The notes under the pieces: generated by a model
The model's input: the letters and a program-made list of their open reading frames with translations, nothing else
What the model was told of the DNA's origin: nothing
Database searches by the model: none
Origin: Terriglobales bacterium
Lineage (GTDB): Bacteria; Acidobacteriota; Terriglobia; Terriglobales; Acidobacteriaceae
NCBI GenBank assembly: GCA_015654835.1
Contig: JAATGG010000188.1
Coordinates: 1-64,000 of the forward strand
Reading direction: 5' to 3'
Length of the DNA: 64,000 bases
Made by a program: the position numbers and the translations under genes
Shown here: positions 18,600 through 28,512 of the stretch, one piece after another
How positions within the stretch are numbered: position 1 is the first letter of the stretch
Layout: the number at the start of each line of letters is the position of its first letter

Positions 18600-19865
18600 A
18601 TGAGCACAGATATGCAGAGCGACAACCAATCCGTCGAGCAACGTACCGGCCAGGGCAAGTCCGAGGCCGAGGCCGGTGTGAACGCAACGGAGCCTACGCC
18701 GCGGCGCCGTATCAACCGGGTCGTGGTCGTCGTCCTTGTGATTGCGCTGCTGGTCGTTGGCATAGGTTGGTATCTCTACGCCAGTGGATTCGAAGATACA
18801 GACGATGCCGAAGTCGATGGCCATCTCAATCCTATTGCCGCGCGTGTGGATGGAACCATTAAGGCTGTCTATGTCGATGACAATCAATCGGTCGAGGCCG
18901 GTAAACTTCTCATTGAGCTTGACCCACGCGACAATCAGGTTGCGCTCGATCAGGCCAAGGCTCAGTATGATCAGGCTACGGCTCAACTCGGTGCGGCGCA
19001 TCCTAATCTTCCCATCACGCAGATCACCAATCGCAGCGATCTCACTTCGCAGCAGGCCGAGGTCGTGAATGCGGAGGCCGCACTGGCCGCTGCCCATCAC
19101 GATATCGACACGGCGGTTGCCCGGCTCAAGGAGTCGCAAGCGGTTGCCGAGCGCAATCAGGCCGATTTCCGCCGCTATCAAACTCTGTACGAAAAGAATG
19201 AAGTCTCTCGCGCCGATTACGATCAGTACAAATCGACGGCTGCCGCACAGGCTCAGACCGTTGCAGCCAATCAGGCTGCCGTAGCCTCCGCCCAAAAGAC
19301 CATGGAGCAACGCCAGGCTCAACTCGATCAGCAACGCAGCAAGTTGCGGCAAACCCAAAGCAGTGCTCCATTGCAGGTAGCCATTCGCGAAGCCGATATC
19401 AAAGGGCAGCAGGCCAATGCCGAGGGCGCCCAAGCCAGCTTTGAACAGGCGCGTCTCAACCTCAGTTATGGCCGCATTGTCGCTCCTGTTTCCGGCGTCG
19501 TGACCCAACGCAGCGCCGAGGTGGGTGCCCGCATCTCTACAGGACAGCAGTTACTCATGATCGTGCAGACAAACGATCTGTGGGTTACCGCTAACTTCAA
19601 AGAGACGCAACTGGCGCGTATGCGTCCAGGTCAGCGCGTCCGCATTCATATTGATGCTCTCCATGATGACTTCGAGGGCAAGGTGGAGAGTATGCCCGCT
19701 GTGACCGGTTCGCGCACCAGTGTGCTGCCCCCGGAAAATGCGACCGGCAATTACGTGAAAGTCATCCAGCGTATGCCCGTTCGCATCCGCTTCAATCCAA
19801 ATCAAAAAGATCTCGATAAGCTTCGTCCCGGCATGTCTGTTGAGCCCAAGGTCTACCTGAACTGA
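18600..19865 (+). CDS. EmrA/HlyD-type periplasmic adaptor of efflux pump
   Basis: 421 aa. One N-terminal transmembrane helix (about residues 41-60, VVVVVLVIALLVVGIGWYLY) anchors a periplasmic barrel/lipoyl domain (DAEVDGHLNPIAARVDGTI and VDDNQSVEAGKLLIELD), a long Gln/Ala-rich coiled-coil hairpin (about 110-260) and the returning beta-barrel (GRIVAPVSGVV to the end). It links the EmrB-type transporter to the TolC-type channel. The ATG lies two bases after the tolC-like stop and the next gene starts three bases after its own stop, so translation is coupled. Confidence 0.92.
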   Translation: MSTDMQSDNQSVEQRTGQGKSEAEAGVNATEPTPRRRINRVVVVVLVIALLVVGIGWYLYASGFEDTDDAEVDGHLNPIAARVDGTIKAVYVDDNQSVEAGKLLIELDPRDNQVALDQAKAQYDQATAQLGAAHPNLPITQITNRSDLTSQQAEVVNAEAALAAAHHDIDTAVARLKESQAVAERNQADFRRYQTLYEKNEVSRADYDQYKSTAAAQAQTVAANQAAVASAQKTMEQRQAQLDQQRSKLRQTQSSAPLQVAIREADIKGQQANAEGAQASFEQARLNLSYGRIVAPVSGVVTQRSAEVGARISTGQQLLMIVQTNDLWVTANFKETQLARMRPGQRVRIHIDALHDDFEGKVESMPAVTGSRTSVLPPENATGNYVKVIQRMPVRIRFNPNQKDLDKLRPGMSVEPKVYLN

Positions 19866-19868
19866 GCC

Positions 19869-21464
19869 ATGGCCGATACCGACGCACACTCCATCACCGT
19901 TGCAAGCCGGCCCACCGTCAATCCGTGGATCATCGCCATGACCGTCACTCTGGCGACCTTCATGGAGGTGCTCGACTCGTCCATCGCCAATGTGGCATTG
20001 CCGCATATGGCAGGTTCGCTCGGAGCCAGTTCGGAAGAGAGCACATGGGTGCTTACCAGCTATCTCGTATCGAGCGCCATCGTGCTGCCCATGAGCGGAT
20101 GGCTGTCGAACGTGATCGGCCGCAAACGCTTCTACATGGCCTGCGTTGCGATCTTCACCCTCAGTTCGTTTTTATGCGGACTTGCGCCCACACTACCCAT
20201 GCTGATCTTTTTTCGCGTCTTGCAGGGAGCAGGCGGCGGAGGCCTGCAGCCCAGCGAGCAGGCGATTCTCGCCGATACTTTCTCTGCCAAGCAGCGGGGA
20301 ATGGCCTTCGCCATGTACGGCATGGCCGTCGTTGTGGCGCCCGCCATCGGTCCCACGTTGGGCGGCTGGATCACGGATAACTATAGCTGGCACTGGATCT
20401 TCTTTATTAATGTGCCCATCGGTATTCTCTCGCTCTTTCTTACTCAGCGATTGGTGCACGATCCTGCTTATCTCAAAGAAATTCGCCGCACCAGCATCCG
20501 CGTCGATTACATCGGCATGGGCCTGATTGTTACCGGTGTCGGCTTCCTCCAGTTCGTCTTGGATAAGGGGCAAGAGAAGGACTGGTTCTCATCGCAGACC
20601 ATTCTCATCAGCTTCATCATTGCCGTGGTTGCGCTCGTGGCGCTGGTCTTTCGTGAGCTTACGCATAAATATCCCATCATGGATCTGCGCCTGCTCGGAG
20701 TGAGAAACTTCGCTACCGCCGTGACCTTCAGCTTCATCCTCGGCATGGTGCTCAACGGCAGCACAATCCTGCTGCCGCAGTTTCTGCAAAACGATCTCGG
20801 CTATACCGCCCAACTCGCCGGCATGGCGCTGTCGCCCGCTGGCATCGCTCTGGCCATCATGATGCCCGTCGCCGGCATTCTCGCTTCCAAAGGAGATCCG
20901 CGCCTCATCATCTGCATCGGGTTCCTCATTACCTCCTTCGGCCTCTTCCATGTCACCAATATCTATTTAGGGGTTAGCTTCGGAACCATGGTGGCCTATC
21001 GCGTCATTCAGGTGATTGGCATCCCTCTCATCTTCATCCCCATCAGCACACTCAACTATGTCGGTGTCCCCCGCGATAAGTTCAACCAGGTTTCGGGCAT
21101 CAGCAATTTCATGCGCAACATGGGCGGAGCCATCGGCGTTTCACTACTGAATAACTTCATTACGCATCAGGGCCAGGTCCATCGCACCATGCTTTCCGCC
21201 CATACGAATCACGCAAACCCTTTCTTCGAACGTCAATTGAACGCCATGACCCAAAGCTCGATGGCATCGGGCGTGGGACATGCCGAGGCATCGCATCGGG
21301 CACTTGCGCAACTCTCCTCGCAGATAGATCTCCAGTCCAACGTGCTCGGTTTCGTCAACTCGTTTTGGCTGCTGGGGGCGGTAGTTCTATGCCTCGCGCC
21401 GCTGCCCTTCATCATGAGGCGGCCGAGTCCTGAAGAAGCCAAAGCCACCGCCGCTGCGCACTAA
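19869..21464 (+). CDS. EmrB/QacA-type (DHA2) MFS drug exporter
   Basis: 531 aa with about 14 transmembrane segments. Recognisable features are the first-helix motif LDSSIANVALP, the loop motif GWLSNVIGRKRFY, and the motif-C-like GPTLGGWITDNYSWHWIFFINVPIG stretch that marks the DHA2 antiporters. It is the inner-membrane proton/drug antiporter of the tripartite pump formed with the two preceding genes. Substrates are probably hydrophobic toxins or antibiotics, judged only from the family. Confidence 0.93.
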   Translation: MADTDAHSITVASRPTVNPWIIAMTVTLATFMEVLDSSIANVALPHMAGSLGASSEESTWVLTSYLVSSAIVLPMSGWLSNVIGRKRFYMACVAIFTLSSFLCGLAPTLPMLIFFRVLQGAGGGGLQPSEQAILADTFSAKQRGMAFAMYGMAVVVAPAIGPTLGGWITDNYSWHWIFFINVPIGILSLFLTQRLVHDPAYLKEIRRTSIRVDYIGMGLIVTGVGFLQFVLDKGQEKDWFSSQTILISFIIAVVALVALVFRELTHKYPIMDLRLLGVRNFATAVTFSFILGMVLNGSTILLPQFLQNDLGYTAQLAGMALSPAGIALAIMMPVAGILASKGDPRLIICIGFLITSFGLFHVTNIYLGVSFGTMVAYRVIQVIGIPLIFIPISTLNYVGVPRDKFNQVSGISNFMRNMGGAIGVSLLNNFITHQGQVHRTMLSAHTNHANPFFERQLNAMTQSSMASGVGHAEASHRALAQLSSQIDLQSNVLGFVNSFWLLGAVVLCLAPLPFIMRRPSPEEAKATAAAH

Positions 21465-21676
21465 AATTCGCCTATCGTCGCGAGAGGTGGGCGCGCTTTC
21501 TGATTGTCGAGCACTTCCCCAGTCAATCCCTCCTGGATTCATCGGTCTGGTACATAAAAATCAGGGATGCCGCCGCTCGGATCTGAATCTTGCCTGCTTT
21601 ATTGGCGATTGAGTTGCGCTTTGCCGAAGTCCGGATATCGATGAAAAATAAACCCCTTGGCCCCGGCCCACGGAGC

Positions 21677-21724
21677 TTGTCAATAAAAAAGGATTATTTT
21701 TTGAATACGGATAGGGGGTAGGGG
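21677..21724 (+). promoter_or_regulatory. Copper operon promoter with CsoR-like operator
   Basis: TTGTCA (21677-21682) is followed 18 bp later by TTGAAT (21701-21706). A G-rich tract (AATACGGATAGGGGGTAGGGG, about 21704-21724) overlaps the -10 region and resembles the AATACCCTAcGGGGGTAtGG layout of known CsoR operators as I remember it. The last gene of the operon encodes a CsoR homologue, so autoregulation fits. The remainder of the 290-bp gap upstream shows no gene. Confidence 0.42.
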
Positions 21725-21754
21725 CATCTGTAGAAGGGAAGGAGTTTTATTCAT

Positions 21755-21967
21755 ATGGAAAACACGCTTAATCTGTCCATTGATGGAATGCACTGCGATG
21801 CCTGCGTTCGCCGGGTCACGAATGCCCTCACTGGGGTAGAAGGTGTTCATGTCGGTTCCGTAAAAGTTGGCGCGGCAACTGTCACCTTCGATCCGCAAAA
21901 AACTTCACCCGAGCAGATCACTGGCGCCATCGACAGCATCGGCTTCGCGGCTCGTTCCGACCGCTAA
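21755..21967 (+). CDS. copZ: Copper chaperone, heavy-metal-associated (HMA) domain protein
   Basis: 70 aa, a single ferredoxin-like HMA domain with the metal-binding loop [11 protein letters not shown] (CxxC) near the N-terminus and the closing IGFAARSD. It delivers Cu(I) to the P-type ATPase encoded 14 bp downstream. A strong ribosome site (GGAAGGAG) precedes the ATG. The order copZ-copA-csoR supports the copper assignment over zinc or mercury. Confidence 0.88.
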   Translation: MENTLNLSIDGMHCDACVRRVTNALTGVEGVHVGSVKVGAATVTFDPQKTSPEQITGAIDSIGFAARSDR

Positions 21968-21981
21968 CCCAAGGAGTCACC

Positions 21982-24408
21982 ATGTCGACAACTCTCAAAC
22001 CCGAGGCGGTGAGCAGTAAGCAGCCCGCCTTGGGCGCTTCCCTCGAACAAGTCCAGATCCCGGTGACCGGCATGACCTGTGCTGCGTGCCAATCCTTCGT
22101 CCAACGGACTCTCGCGGGTACCGGCGGCGTCAAGGACGCGACCGTCAATCTGATGCTCCACAATGCCACCGTAACATTTGATCCCAGCGTGATTTCTACC
22201 TCCGGGCTCGTAGAGAAGATTCGCAGTACGGGCTACGGCGCGGAATTGCCTGCACTCAATGAGTCCGTTTTGCAGGCGCAAGAGAAAAACGACGAAGAAC
22301 AACTGCGCGAATACAGGCAGTTGCGCTGGAAGGCGGGCATCAGCATTCTAGCCGGTCTTCTTGCCATGATCGTTTCCATGCCGCTGATGAGCATGACCAG
22401 TGCTGCCGGCATGAGGCGTATGAAGGACCCATTCATGAACTGGTCCATGCGCGTGCTCGATCCCGCATTGCGCCAGGTTCTGCCGTGGATCTATTCGATC
22501 GGCGATAACACCATCCGCTGGTTTCTCTTTGCTCTTTCCGCAGTCATCATCGGTTGGGCAGGCCGCAGGTTCTATGTAAAGGCTTGGGCCGCTCTGCTGC
22601 ATAAAACAGCGGACATGAATACGCTGGTCGCGCTCGGAACCGGAAGCGCCTTTCTCTACTCAGCTGCTAGCACCATTGCGCCGGGCTTCTTCCTCGCCCA
22701 CGGCATTCCTCCCGATGTCTATTTTGAAGCAGGCATCCTGATTATTGGATTGGTGCTCATCGGCAATACCCTTGAGAGCCGCGCCAAGGGGAAGACTGCC
22801 CTTGCGTTGCGCAAACTAGCCCAACTGCAGCCAAAGACTGCTCGCGTGCTTCGTGATGGCGTAGAGTCCGACGTTCCTCTGGAAACGATTCAGCACGACG
22901 ACATCATCCTGGTGCGTCCCGGTGAGCGCATTCCGACAGACGGTCAAGTGATCTCTGGCAAGAGCAGCGTGGATGAATCGATGCTTACCGGCGAGTCTCT
23001 TCCCGTCGAAAAAGCTGCGCAAGATCGAGTGATTGGCGGTACTCTCAATCAGCGTGGATCGCTGCAATACCGAGCCACGATGCTCGGCGCCGAGAGCACG
23101 TTGTCGCAGATCGTACGGCTCTTGCGGGAGGCGCAAGGTTCGCGGGCTCCCATTCAGCGTCTCGCTGATCGCATAAGTGCCATCTTTGTTCCCTCCGTGC
23201 TCGGCCTCTCGATCCTTACTTTTGTAGCTTGGCGATTCTTTGCGTCGGGCACAGGCATCATGCAAGCCTTCGCCGCTGCGGTGACCGTATTGGTCATCGC
23301 TTGCCCGTGTGCCATGGGACTGGCTGTTCCTACGGCGGTGATGGTTGCAACCGGGCGCGGCGCCGATTTTGGGCTGCTCATCAAGGGAGGCGAAGCACTG
23401 CAGCGCCTTGAGAAAGTCGATACGGTTGTCTTCGACAAGACGGGAACCATCACCGCGGGCAGGCCCGAGGTTACAGATGTGCTGCGTGCCAAAAGAGTGG
23501 CGGCGGAAGTCGCAATAGAGAGCCCGGACTTTTCGCAAGACAGCATCGTTCGCATCGCAGCGTCGCTTGAGCGCGCCAGTGAACACCCATTGGCTGAGGC
23601 AGTTGTTCGCTACGCTACTCAGCACGGACTTAGCTTGCCAAGCGCCGAGACATTTGAGTCGCTCACCGGGCATGGCGTATCGGGTGCTGTCGAAGGCAAT
23701 ATAGTCCTGATCGGTAATACCTCGTTGATGAACAATAATGGCATTCCGACAGAGCCGTTGATTGCTGATGCGGAAAAGTTGGCCGAGCAAGGCAAGACGC
23801 CTCTATGGATTGCGATCAATGGATCGCTCGCTGGCATCATCGCTGTTGCCGATACCGTAAAGCCCACGTCGGTGAGTGCCATTCAGCAACTCCACCGGGA
23901 CGGACTTCATGTGGTGATGCTCACCGGCGACAATGAACGGACCGCGCGCGCCATCGCCCGCCAGGTGGGCGTGGACGATGTGATCGCCGGTGTCCTCCCT
24001 ATGGGGAAAGTAGACGCGATACGCAGCCTGCAGGCTGAACACCGTGTGGTCGCAATGGTTGGCGATGGCGTCAATGACGCCCCCGCATTGGCCCAATCGG
24101 ATGTGGGCATCACCATGGCGACAGGTGCGGATGTCGCCATGGAAGCGGGCGATGTAACCCTCATGCGTAGCGATCTCACAGGCGTCGCTGCGGCTCTTGC
24201 CCTCTCGCGCGGCACCATGCGCGTGATGCGGCAGAATCTCTTCTGGGCCTTTGCGTACAACGTAATTGGCATTCCTATTGCGGCTGGAGTTCTCTATCCG
24301 GTCTGCGGCCTGTTGCTCAGCCCGGTGTTGGCCAGTGCGGCTATGGCCTTCAGTTCATTTAGCGTTGTCACAAATAGCCTGCGGCTAAGCCGCCTCAAGT
24401 TAGTGTAA
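21982..24408 (+). CDS. copA: Cu(+)-exporting P1B-type ATPase
   Basis: 808 aa. One N-terminal HMA domain (about 25-95, [10 protein letters not shown]) is followed by eight predicted membrane helices; helix 6 has the Cu-specific CPCAMG motif. Cytosolic motifs are complete: TGES in the actuator domain, phosphorylation site [15 protein letters not shown] (P1B-specific HP), and [10 protein letters not shown]. It pumps Cu(I) out of the cytoplasm using ATP. It overlaps neither neighbour but is tightly spaced, in one operon with copZ and csoR. Confidence 0.96.
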   Translation: MSTTLKPEAVSSKQPALGASLEQVQIPVTGMTCAACQSFVQRTLAGTGGVKDATVNLMLHNATVTFDPSVISTSGLVEKIRSTGYGAELPALNESVLQAQEKNDEEQLREYRQLRWKAGISILAGLLAMIVSMPLMSMTSAAGMRRMKDPFMNWSMRVLDPALRQVLPWIYSIGDNTIRWFLFALSAVIIGWAGRRFYVKAWAALLHKTADMNTLVALGTGSAFLYSAASTIAPGFFLAHGIPPDVYFEAGILIIGLVLIGNTLESRAKGKTALALRKLAQLQPKTARVLRDGVESDVPLETIQHDDIILVRPGERIPTDGQVISGKSSVDESMLTGESLPVEKAAQDRVIGGTLNQRGSLQYRATMLGAESTLSQIVRLLREAQGSRAPIQRLADRISAIFVPSVLGLSILTFVAWRFFASGTGIMQAFAAAVTVLVIACPCAMGLAVPTAVMVATGRGADFGLLIKGGEALQRLEKVDTVVFDKTGTITAGRPEVTDVLRAKRVAAEVAIESPDFSQDSIVRIAASLERASEHPLAEAVVRYATQHGLSLPSAETFESLTGHGVSGAVEGNIVLIGNTSLMNNNGIPTEPLIADAEKLAEQGKTPLWIAINGSLAGIIAVADTVKPTSVSAIQQLHRDGLHVVMLTGDNERTARAIARQVGVDDVIAGVLPMGKVDAIRSLQAEHRVVAMVGDGVNDAPALAQSDVGITMATGADVAMEAGDVTLMRSDLTGVAAALALSRGTMRVMRQNLFWAFAYNVIGIPIAAGVLYPVCGLLLSPVLASAAMAFSSFSVVTNSLRLSRLKLV

Positions 24409-24416
24409 GGAGACCG

Positions 24417-24785
24417 ATGGCCACAAAGAAAGTCAGCCCCAGACAGTCTCACGGAAAGGACGATTTCTGTGGATGTGAACTTACAGGCGAAGGCCGCAAA
24501 GCAATTGGAGTCGATCCGGAAATCAAAGCTTCCAATCTGCGCCGTCTTAGCCGTATCGAAGGCCAGATACGTGGCATCCAGCGCATGGTGGAAGAAGATC
24601 GCTACTGTGCCGACATACTGATGCAGGTATCTTCCGCACAGGAGGCGCTTCGCGCGGTGGCGCGAGCCTTGATGCGCAACCACTTGGCACATTGCGCGGC
24701 CCACGCAATCCGCACCGGGTCCGAAGAGGAGAAGCAGGCTATGTACGACGAGTTACTGGAATTGATCTATAAGAATGCTCGTTAA
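24417..24785 (+). CDS. csoR: CsoR/FrmR-family copper-sensing repressor
   Basis: 122 aa. The all-helical DUF156 domain (about 35-120) contains RLSRIEGQIRGIQRMV and the Cu(I) ligands Cys-His-Cys: C in RYCADIL, then H and C in HLAHC. An extra N-terminal extension of about 35 residues has a CGC pair whose role is unknown. CsoR releases its G-rich operator when it binds Cu(I). Its place at the end of copZ-copA fits negative feedback. Frameworks of FrmR (formaldehyde) or RcnR (nickel) are less likely because of the ligand set and context. Confidence 0.9.
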   Translation: MATKKVSPRQSHGKDDFCGCELTGEGRKAIGVDPEIKASNLRRLSRIEGQIRGIQRMVEEDRYCADILMQVSSAQEALRAVARALMRNHLAHCAAHAIRTGSEEEKQAMYDELLELIYKNAR

Positions 24786-24888
24786 GAGTCCAATCTGCGA
24801 TCCTATCGCAATGATTGGGGTACATGGATGCTTCGGAGTTTTACGGCCGCTGCACAAAGGCTTTTTCCCTGGGGATTCGTATCCGGTC

Positions 24889-25986
24889 TTATGATTTGAG
24901 CATTTTTGAAAGAGCATCCAGCAGTCGTTCATTGTCGCTGTGATTTCGTATGCACACGCGTAAATATTGCGGACTAAGTCCTTCGAAGTTGGCGCAGGAG
25001 CGCACGACGATGCGGTGCTCCACGATAAGGCGGCGCCAGAATTCTGCTCCACCTTGGCTGTCGTCGAGCTTCATCAATAGATAATTGGCAGCGCTCGGAA
25101 AAACCGTAAGCCCCAATCCACATAACCGATCTGCAAGCACATCGCGTTCACGCGCATTGTTGTCGAGTGCAGCGGCAATGGCCGAAGTATCCGCCATTGC
25201 CAGTTGCGCAGCTTCCGCCGCAATGGAACTCACGGGCCACAGCGGCATCGCAGCTTGCATATCGTTTCGCATGTCTCGATGAGCTATCGAATAGGCCACA
25301 CGCAACCCCGGCATAGAAAAGAATTTTGTCAACGAACGAAGCACAACTAGTCCTCGGGATTCTGCCGCGAGGTGCGACAGGCTTTCATGGGGTGCATAGT
25401 CGATATACGCCTCATCTACAAGCATCACCGCACCGCAGTTGACGACGGCATTTCGAAGCTGGTCGAGTTGCAATTTTGACAGCAGCAGACCGGACGGGCT
25501 CTGCGGATTCGCAATCAAGAGTGCTTGCGCTCCGCTCGTCCTGAGTTGTGCCGCGATGTGCCCGCAGTCGATCCTGAATTGATCCTCATCACGGAGAGCC
25601 AATGTGTGGCAGATCGTACCGCATGTTTCGAGTGTCCGTCGATACTCTGTAAATCCTGGCACAAGAATCATGCACCGACTGATGCGTAATGCATGGATCG
25701 CGGAGGCGAGCAAGGGCATTACGCCATTTCCAATCGCGATACAAGCTGGGTCCACATCGATGTACCCTGCGATGGCCCTCCTGAGTCCGAGATACTGAGC
25801 ATCGGGATAAGTGGTCACCACCTTGTGCGCCTTGAGAGAGTTGCAAAGTGAATCAATCATCTTGTCGCTAGGCGGCGCCGGATTGATGCTGGCACTGAAG
25901 TCCAGAAGCGAGTCTTCCTCCAGGTTGAACCGCATCGCCAGCTCTCGCAACTGGCCCCCGTGTTCGGGCAGAAAGGGTTTAGGCAT
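24889..25986 (-). CDS. cobD: L-threonine-O-3-phosphate decarboxylase (PLP-dependent)
   Basis: 365 aa from the ATG at 25986, which has AGAAGGAGT upstream. It is a fold-type I aminotransferase-like enzyme related to histidinol-phosphate aminotransferase: LDFSASINP at the N-terminus, substrate-loop AIGNGVM, and the PLP lysine in SLTKFFSMPGLRVAY. In cobalamin synthesis CobD makes (R)-1-amino-2-propanol phosphate for the nucleotide loop. Some species call it cobC. Its position directly after cbiB (8-bp overlap) in the cobalamin operon distinguishes it from hisC. It is the last gene of the operon. Confidence 0.92.
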   Translation of the reverse strand: MPKPFLPEHGGQLRELAMRFNLEEDSLLDFSASINPAPPSDKMIDSLCNSLKAHKVVTTYPDAQYLGLRRAIAGYIDVDPACIAIGNGVMPLLASAIHALRISRCMILVPGFTEYRRTLETCGTICHTLALRDEDQFRIDCGHIAAQLRTSGAQALLIANPQSPSGLLLSKLQLDQLRNAVVNCGAVMLVDEAYIDYAPHESLSHLAAESRGLVVLRSLTKFFSMPGLRVAYSIAHRDMRNDMQAAMPLWPVSSIAAEAAQLAMADTSAIAAALDNNARERDVLADRLCGLGLTVFPSAANYLLMKLDDSQGGAEFWRRLIVEHRIVVRSCANFEGLSPQYLRVCIRNHSDNERLLDALSKMLKS

Positions 25987-26941
25987 TGCGACTCCTTCTA
26001 GCCAGCAACAGTGCTCCTGCAAATCCAACCAGCGAGGCGAGTGCCACCACCTTCAGTGCCTGCTTTGCCGCGGTCCTGTTCGGTCGCGGAAATTTATCCC
26101 CGAGATGTGGAGATGAGACTCGCTCGCCGCCATAATGGTTCTCGCCACCAAGGCGAACACCGAGTGCTCCAGCCATCGCGCTTTCTACCTGACCGGCGTT
26201 GGGGCTGGCGTGTTTGCTGCCGTCCCTGAGCCAGGTTCTGCCTGCGCGAAGTCCGCATCGTGCGTCCGTAACTCCCGCGATTGCGCAGATTAAAAAAGCC
26301 GAAAGGCGAGCGGGAATCCAGTTCGCCAAATCGTCCAGTCGCGCTGCGGCGCGGCCGAAATATAGATACCTCTCATCGCGATGGCCGATCATGGAGTCGA
26401 GCGTATTCACGGCCTTATAAGCCATTGCCAGAGGAACTCCGCCAAGGGTGAGATAGAAGAGTGGAGCGATGATGCCATCGGAAAGGCTTTCGGCAAGTGT
26501 CTCGATCAGGGCTCGACAGATTTCGGACTCGTCAAGCATGGCAGTGTCGCGGCCTACAATCCGTCCGAGCCGCAGCCGCGCCAACGGGAGATCTCCTCGG
26601 TCGAGGGCGCGGAGCACACAGCTTGTCTCGTCAACCAGGCTGCGGGTTGCGAGGCAGGTCGATGCAAACCATGCCTCTGCGATCAGACCGGCGATGCGGT
26701 TCCGTCCATATATCGATCGAAGCATCGCTCGCAATGACAACATCGACACGGCAGGCACGGCGAGTGCCACAAGGCCGCCTGCGACTAACTCAAAGGATTT
26801 TCCCGATCCATGTTGACGAACGGAACGCTCGGACGCTTCGATGCCCCAGCCGATGAGGCGTACCGGGTGAGGCATCCACTCCGGATCGCCAATCAACCAA
26901 TCGAGTGCGTAGGCTGCAGAAAGAAGAGGAGGGGCGATCAT
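25979..26941 (-). CDS. cbiB: Adenosylcobinamide-phosphate synthase
   Basis: 320 aa membrane protein of the CobD/CbiB family: DWLIGDPEWMPHPVRLIGW near the N-terminus and SLSDGIIAPLFYLTLGGVPLAMAYKAVNTLDSMIGH in the middle are family hallmarks. It attaches the aminopropanol (or its phosphate) to adenosylcobyric acid. The 4-bp overlap with cbiP upstream and 8-bp overlap with cobD downstream indicate coupled translation. The aminopropanol phosphate comes from the next gene. Confidence 0.95.
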   Translation of the reverse strand: MIAPPLLSAAYALDWLIGDPEWMPHPVRLIGWGIEASERSVRQHGSGKSFELVAGGLVALAVPAVSMLSLRAMLRSIYGRNRIAGLIAEAWFASTCLATRSLVDETSCVLRALDRGDLPLARLRLGRIVGRDTAMLDESEICRALIETLAESLSDGIIAPLFYLTLGGVPLAMAYKAVNTLDSMIGHRDERYLYFGRAAARLDDLANWIPARLSAFLICAIAGVTDARCGLRAGRTWLRDGSKHASPNAGQVESAMAGALGVRLGGENHYGGERVSSPHLGDKFPRPNRTAAKQALKVVALASLVGFAGALLLARRSRNA

Positions 26942-28512
26942 GAACGCTTCCCTTCGTCATGCATAGAGTGAAAAGGAAGACCGACAAGGCCGAAGATTGC
27001 CTCCAGATCAAGTGCGCGGGTGAACGTATCAGCAAGCATGTCGAGTTGCTCCTCCCTTCGTTCGCTCCATGCGATCAAGTTCGTTGGAGAGGGCAGATGA
27101 AGAGCGGTGCGTGCTGCACAGAGGAAGGCATGACGGAATGCATCCTGGTCAAAGATCCCATGAAGATAAGTTCCAAAAACGTGTTTGTCGGCGGATACAC
27201 AACCATCCGGAACGGTGGAGCCCGTATCATTCTCGCGGATGATTGAGGCAAAGTTCGAGGCGCCCGCTAGATATTCCGTCTCGCCCATATGAATTTCGTA
27301 GCCGCGTATCTCGGCATCATTCGTCTCGACGCCAAAGAGCCCCGGCTTCTCATAGCGCCCACGCGCCGGAACCGTGACCTTGTCGCGCGTCATGGTGGTT
27401 CGGATTGGCAGCAAGCCGAGTCCACGCTCGTTTGCAATATTCTCTACGCCGTGAGGATCGCGAATCTCCATGCCGAGCATCTGAAAACCGCCACAAATCC
27501 CGACAACGAGTCCCCCGCTGTGCACATGCCGATGAAGTGCTTGCTCGAATCCCTGTGCTCGCATCCAGATCAGATCGTCTGCGGTCTGCTTACTGCCTGG
27601 CAGAATCACGACGCCTGCCAAACGAAGTTCCTTGGGATCGCGAATATAGCGCAGAGAGACAGAGGGCTCTTCCCGCAAAGAATCGAAATCGGTAAAGTTC
27701 GAGATCGAAGGGAAGGCAATGACGGCAATCTGCAATTTCGCTGAGTTAGTCTGTGGGCTGGTCCACTTAGCCGTATCCCGATTGCCAAATCCGACGCTAT
27801 CCTCTTCGTCGAGCAGTAATTCGCCTAGATAGGGAACTACTCCGAAGCAAGGCTTTCCAAGACGCTTCTCCATCATCTGGATCCCAGGCATGAGCAATGA
27901 TTGGTCACCGCGAAACTTGTTGACGATGAACCCGTGAATATACCTGCGTTCCTCTTCGTCCAATAACTCGCACGTTCCAAGCAGAGAGGCAAAAACACCG
28001 CCGCGGTCGATGTCTCCCACGAGCAAACACGGTGCCTCGGCGATCTTTGCCATCCGCATGTTCACAATGTCGCTATGCTTTAGATTGATCTCTGCCGGTG
28101 AACCAGCCCCCTCGAGCACGATCACGTCGTTGACAGACGCAAGCTCACGATAACTCTCTTCCACAATGGGGAGCAGCGTCATCGTGCGGTGTTCGTGGTA
28201 AGTGCGCGCATCCAGATTGCGCCATACCTTTCCGCGGACTACGATTTGCGAAGACGTATCGCCGGAGGGTTTGATGAGGATTGGATTCATATGCACAGAG
28301 GCCGGAATTCCGGCTGCTTCTGCTTGCAAAGCCTGGGCACGGCCTATCTCATAACCGTCGGGAGTGGCCGCGGAATTGAGAGACATATTCTGCGACTTGA
28401 ACGGCGCCACGCGATAGCCTGCGCGCGCGAAGATACGGCAGAGCGCGGCAGCAGTGAGAGATTTGCCGACATGCGAACTGGTCCCAAGCACCATAATGGA
28501 TCGTGCGGTCAT
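26938..28512 (-). CDS. cbiP: Cobyric acid synthase (CobQ/CbiP)
   Basis: 524 aa. The N-terminal ATP-binding part has GTSSHVGKSL and the amidotransferase part has the nucleophile Cys in GICGGFQMLG plus the His of GTYLHGIF. It transfers four amide groups from glutamine to adenosylcobyrinic acid a,c-diamide. It overlaps bluB upstream and cbiB downstream by 4 bp each. It is the same enzyme called CobQ in aerobic and CbiP in anaerobic pathway naming; the window does not show which ring pathway the organism uses. Confidence 0.96.
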   Translation of the reverse strand: MTARSIMVLGTSSHVGKSLTAAALCRIFARAGYRVAPFKSQNMSLNSAATPDGYEIGRAQALQAEAAGIPASVHMNPILIKPSGDTSSQIVVRGKVWRNLDARTYHEHRTMTLLPIVEESYRELASVNDVIVLEGAGSPAEINLKHSDIVNMRMAKIAEAPCLLVGDIDRGGVFASLLGTCELLDEEERRYIHGFIVNKFRGDQSLLMPGIQMMEKRLGKPCFGVVPYLGELLLDEEDSVGFGNRDTAKWTSPQTNSAKLQIAVIAFPSISNFTDFDSLREEPSVSLRYIRDPKELRLAGVVILPGSKQTADDLIWMRAQGFEQALHRHVHSGGLVVGICGGFQMLGMEIRDPHGVENIANERGLGLLPIRTTMTRDKVTVPARGRYEKPGLFGVETNDAEIRGYEIHMGETEYLAGASNFASIIRENDTGSTVPDGCVSADKHVFGTYLHGIFDQDAFRHAFLCAARTALHLPSPTNLIAWSERREEQLDMLADTFTRALDLEAIFGLVGLPFHSMHDEGKRS

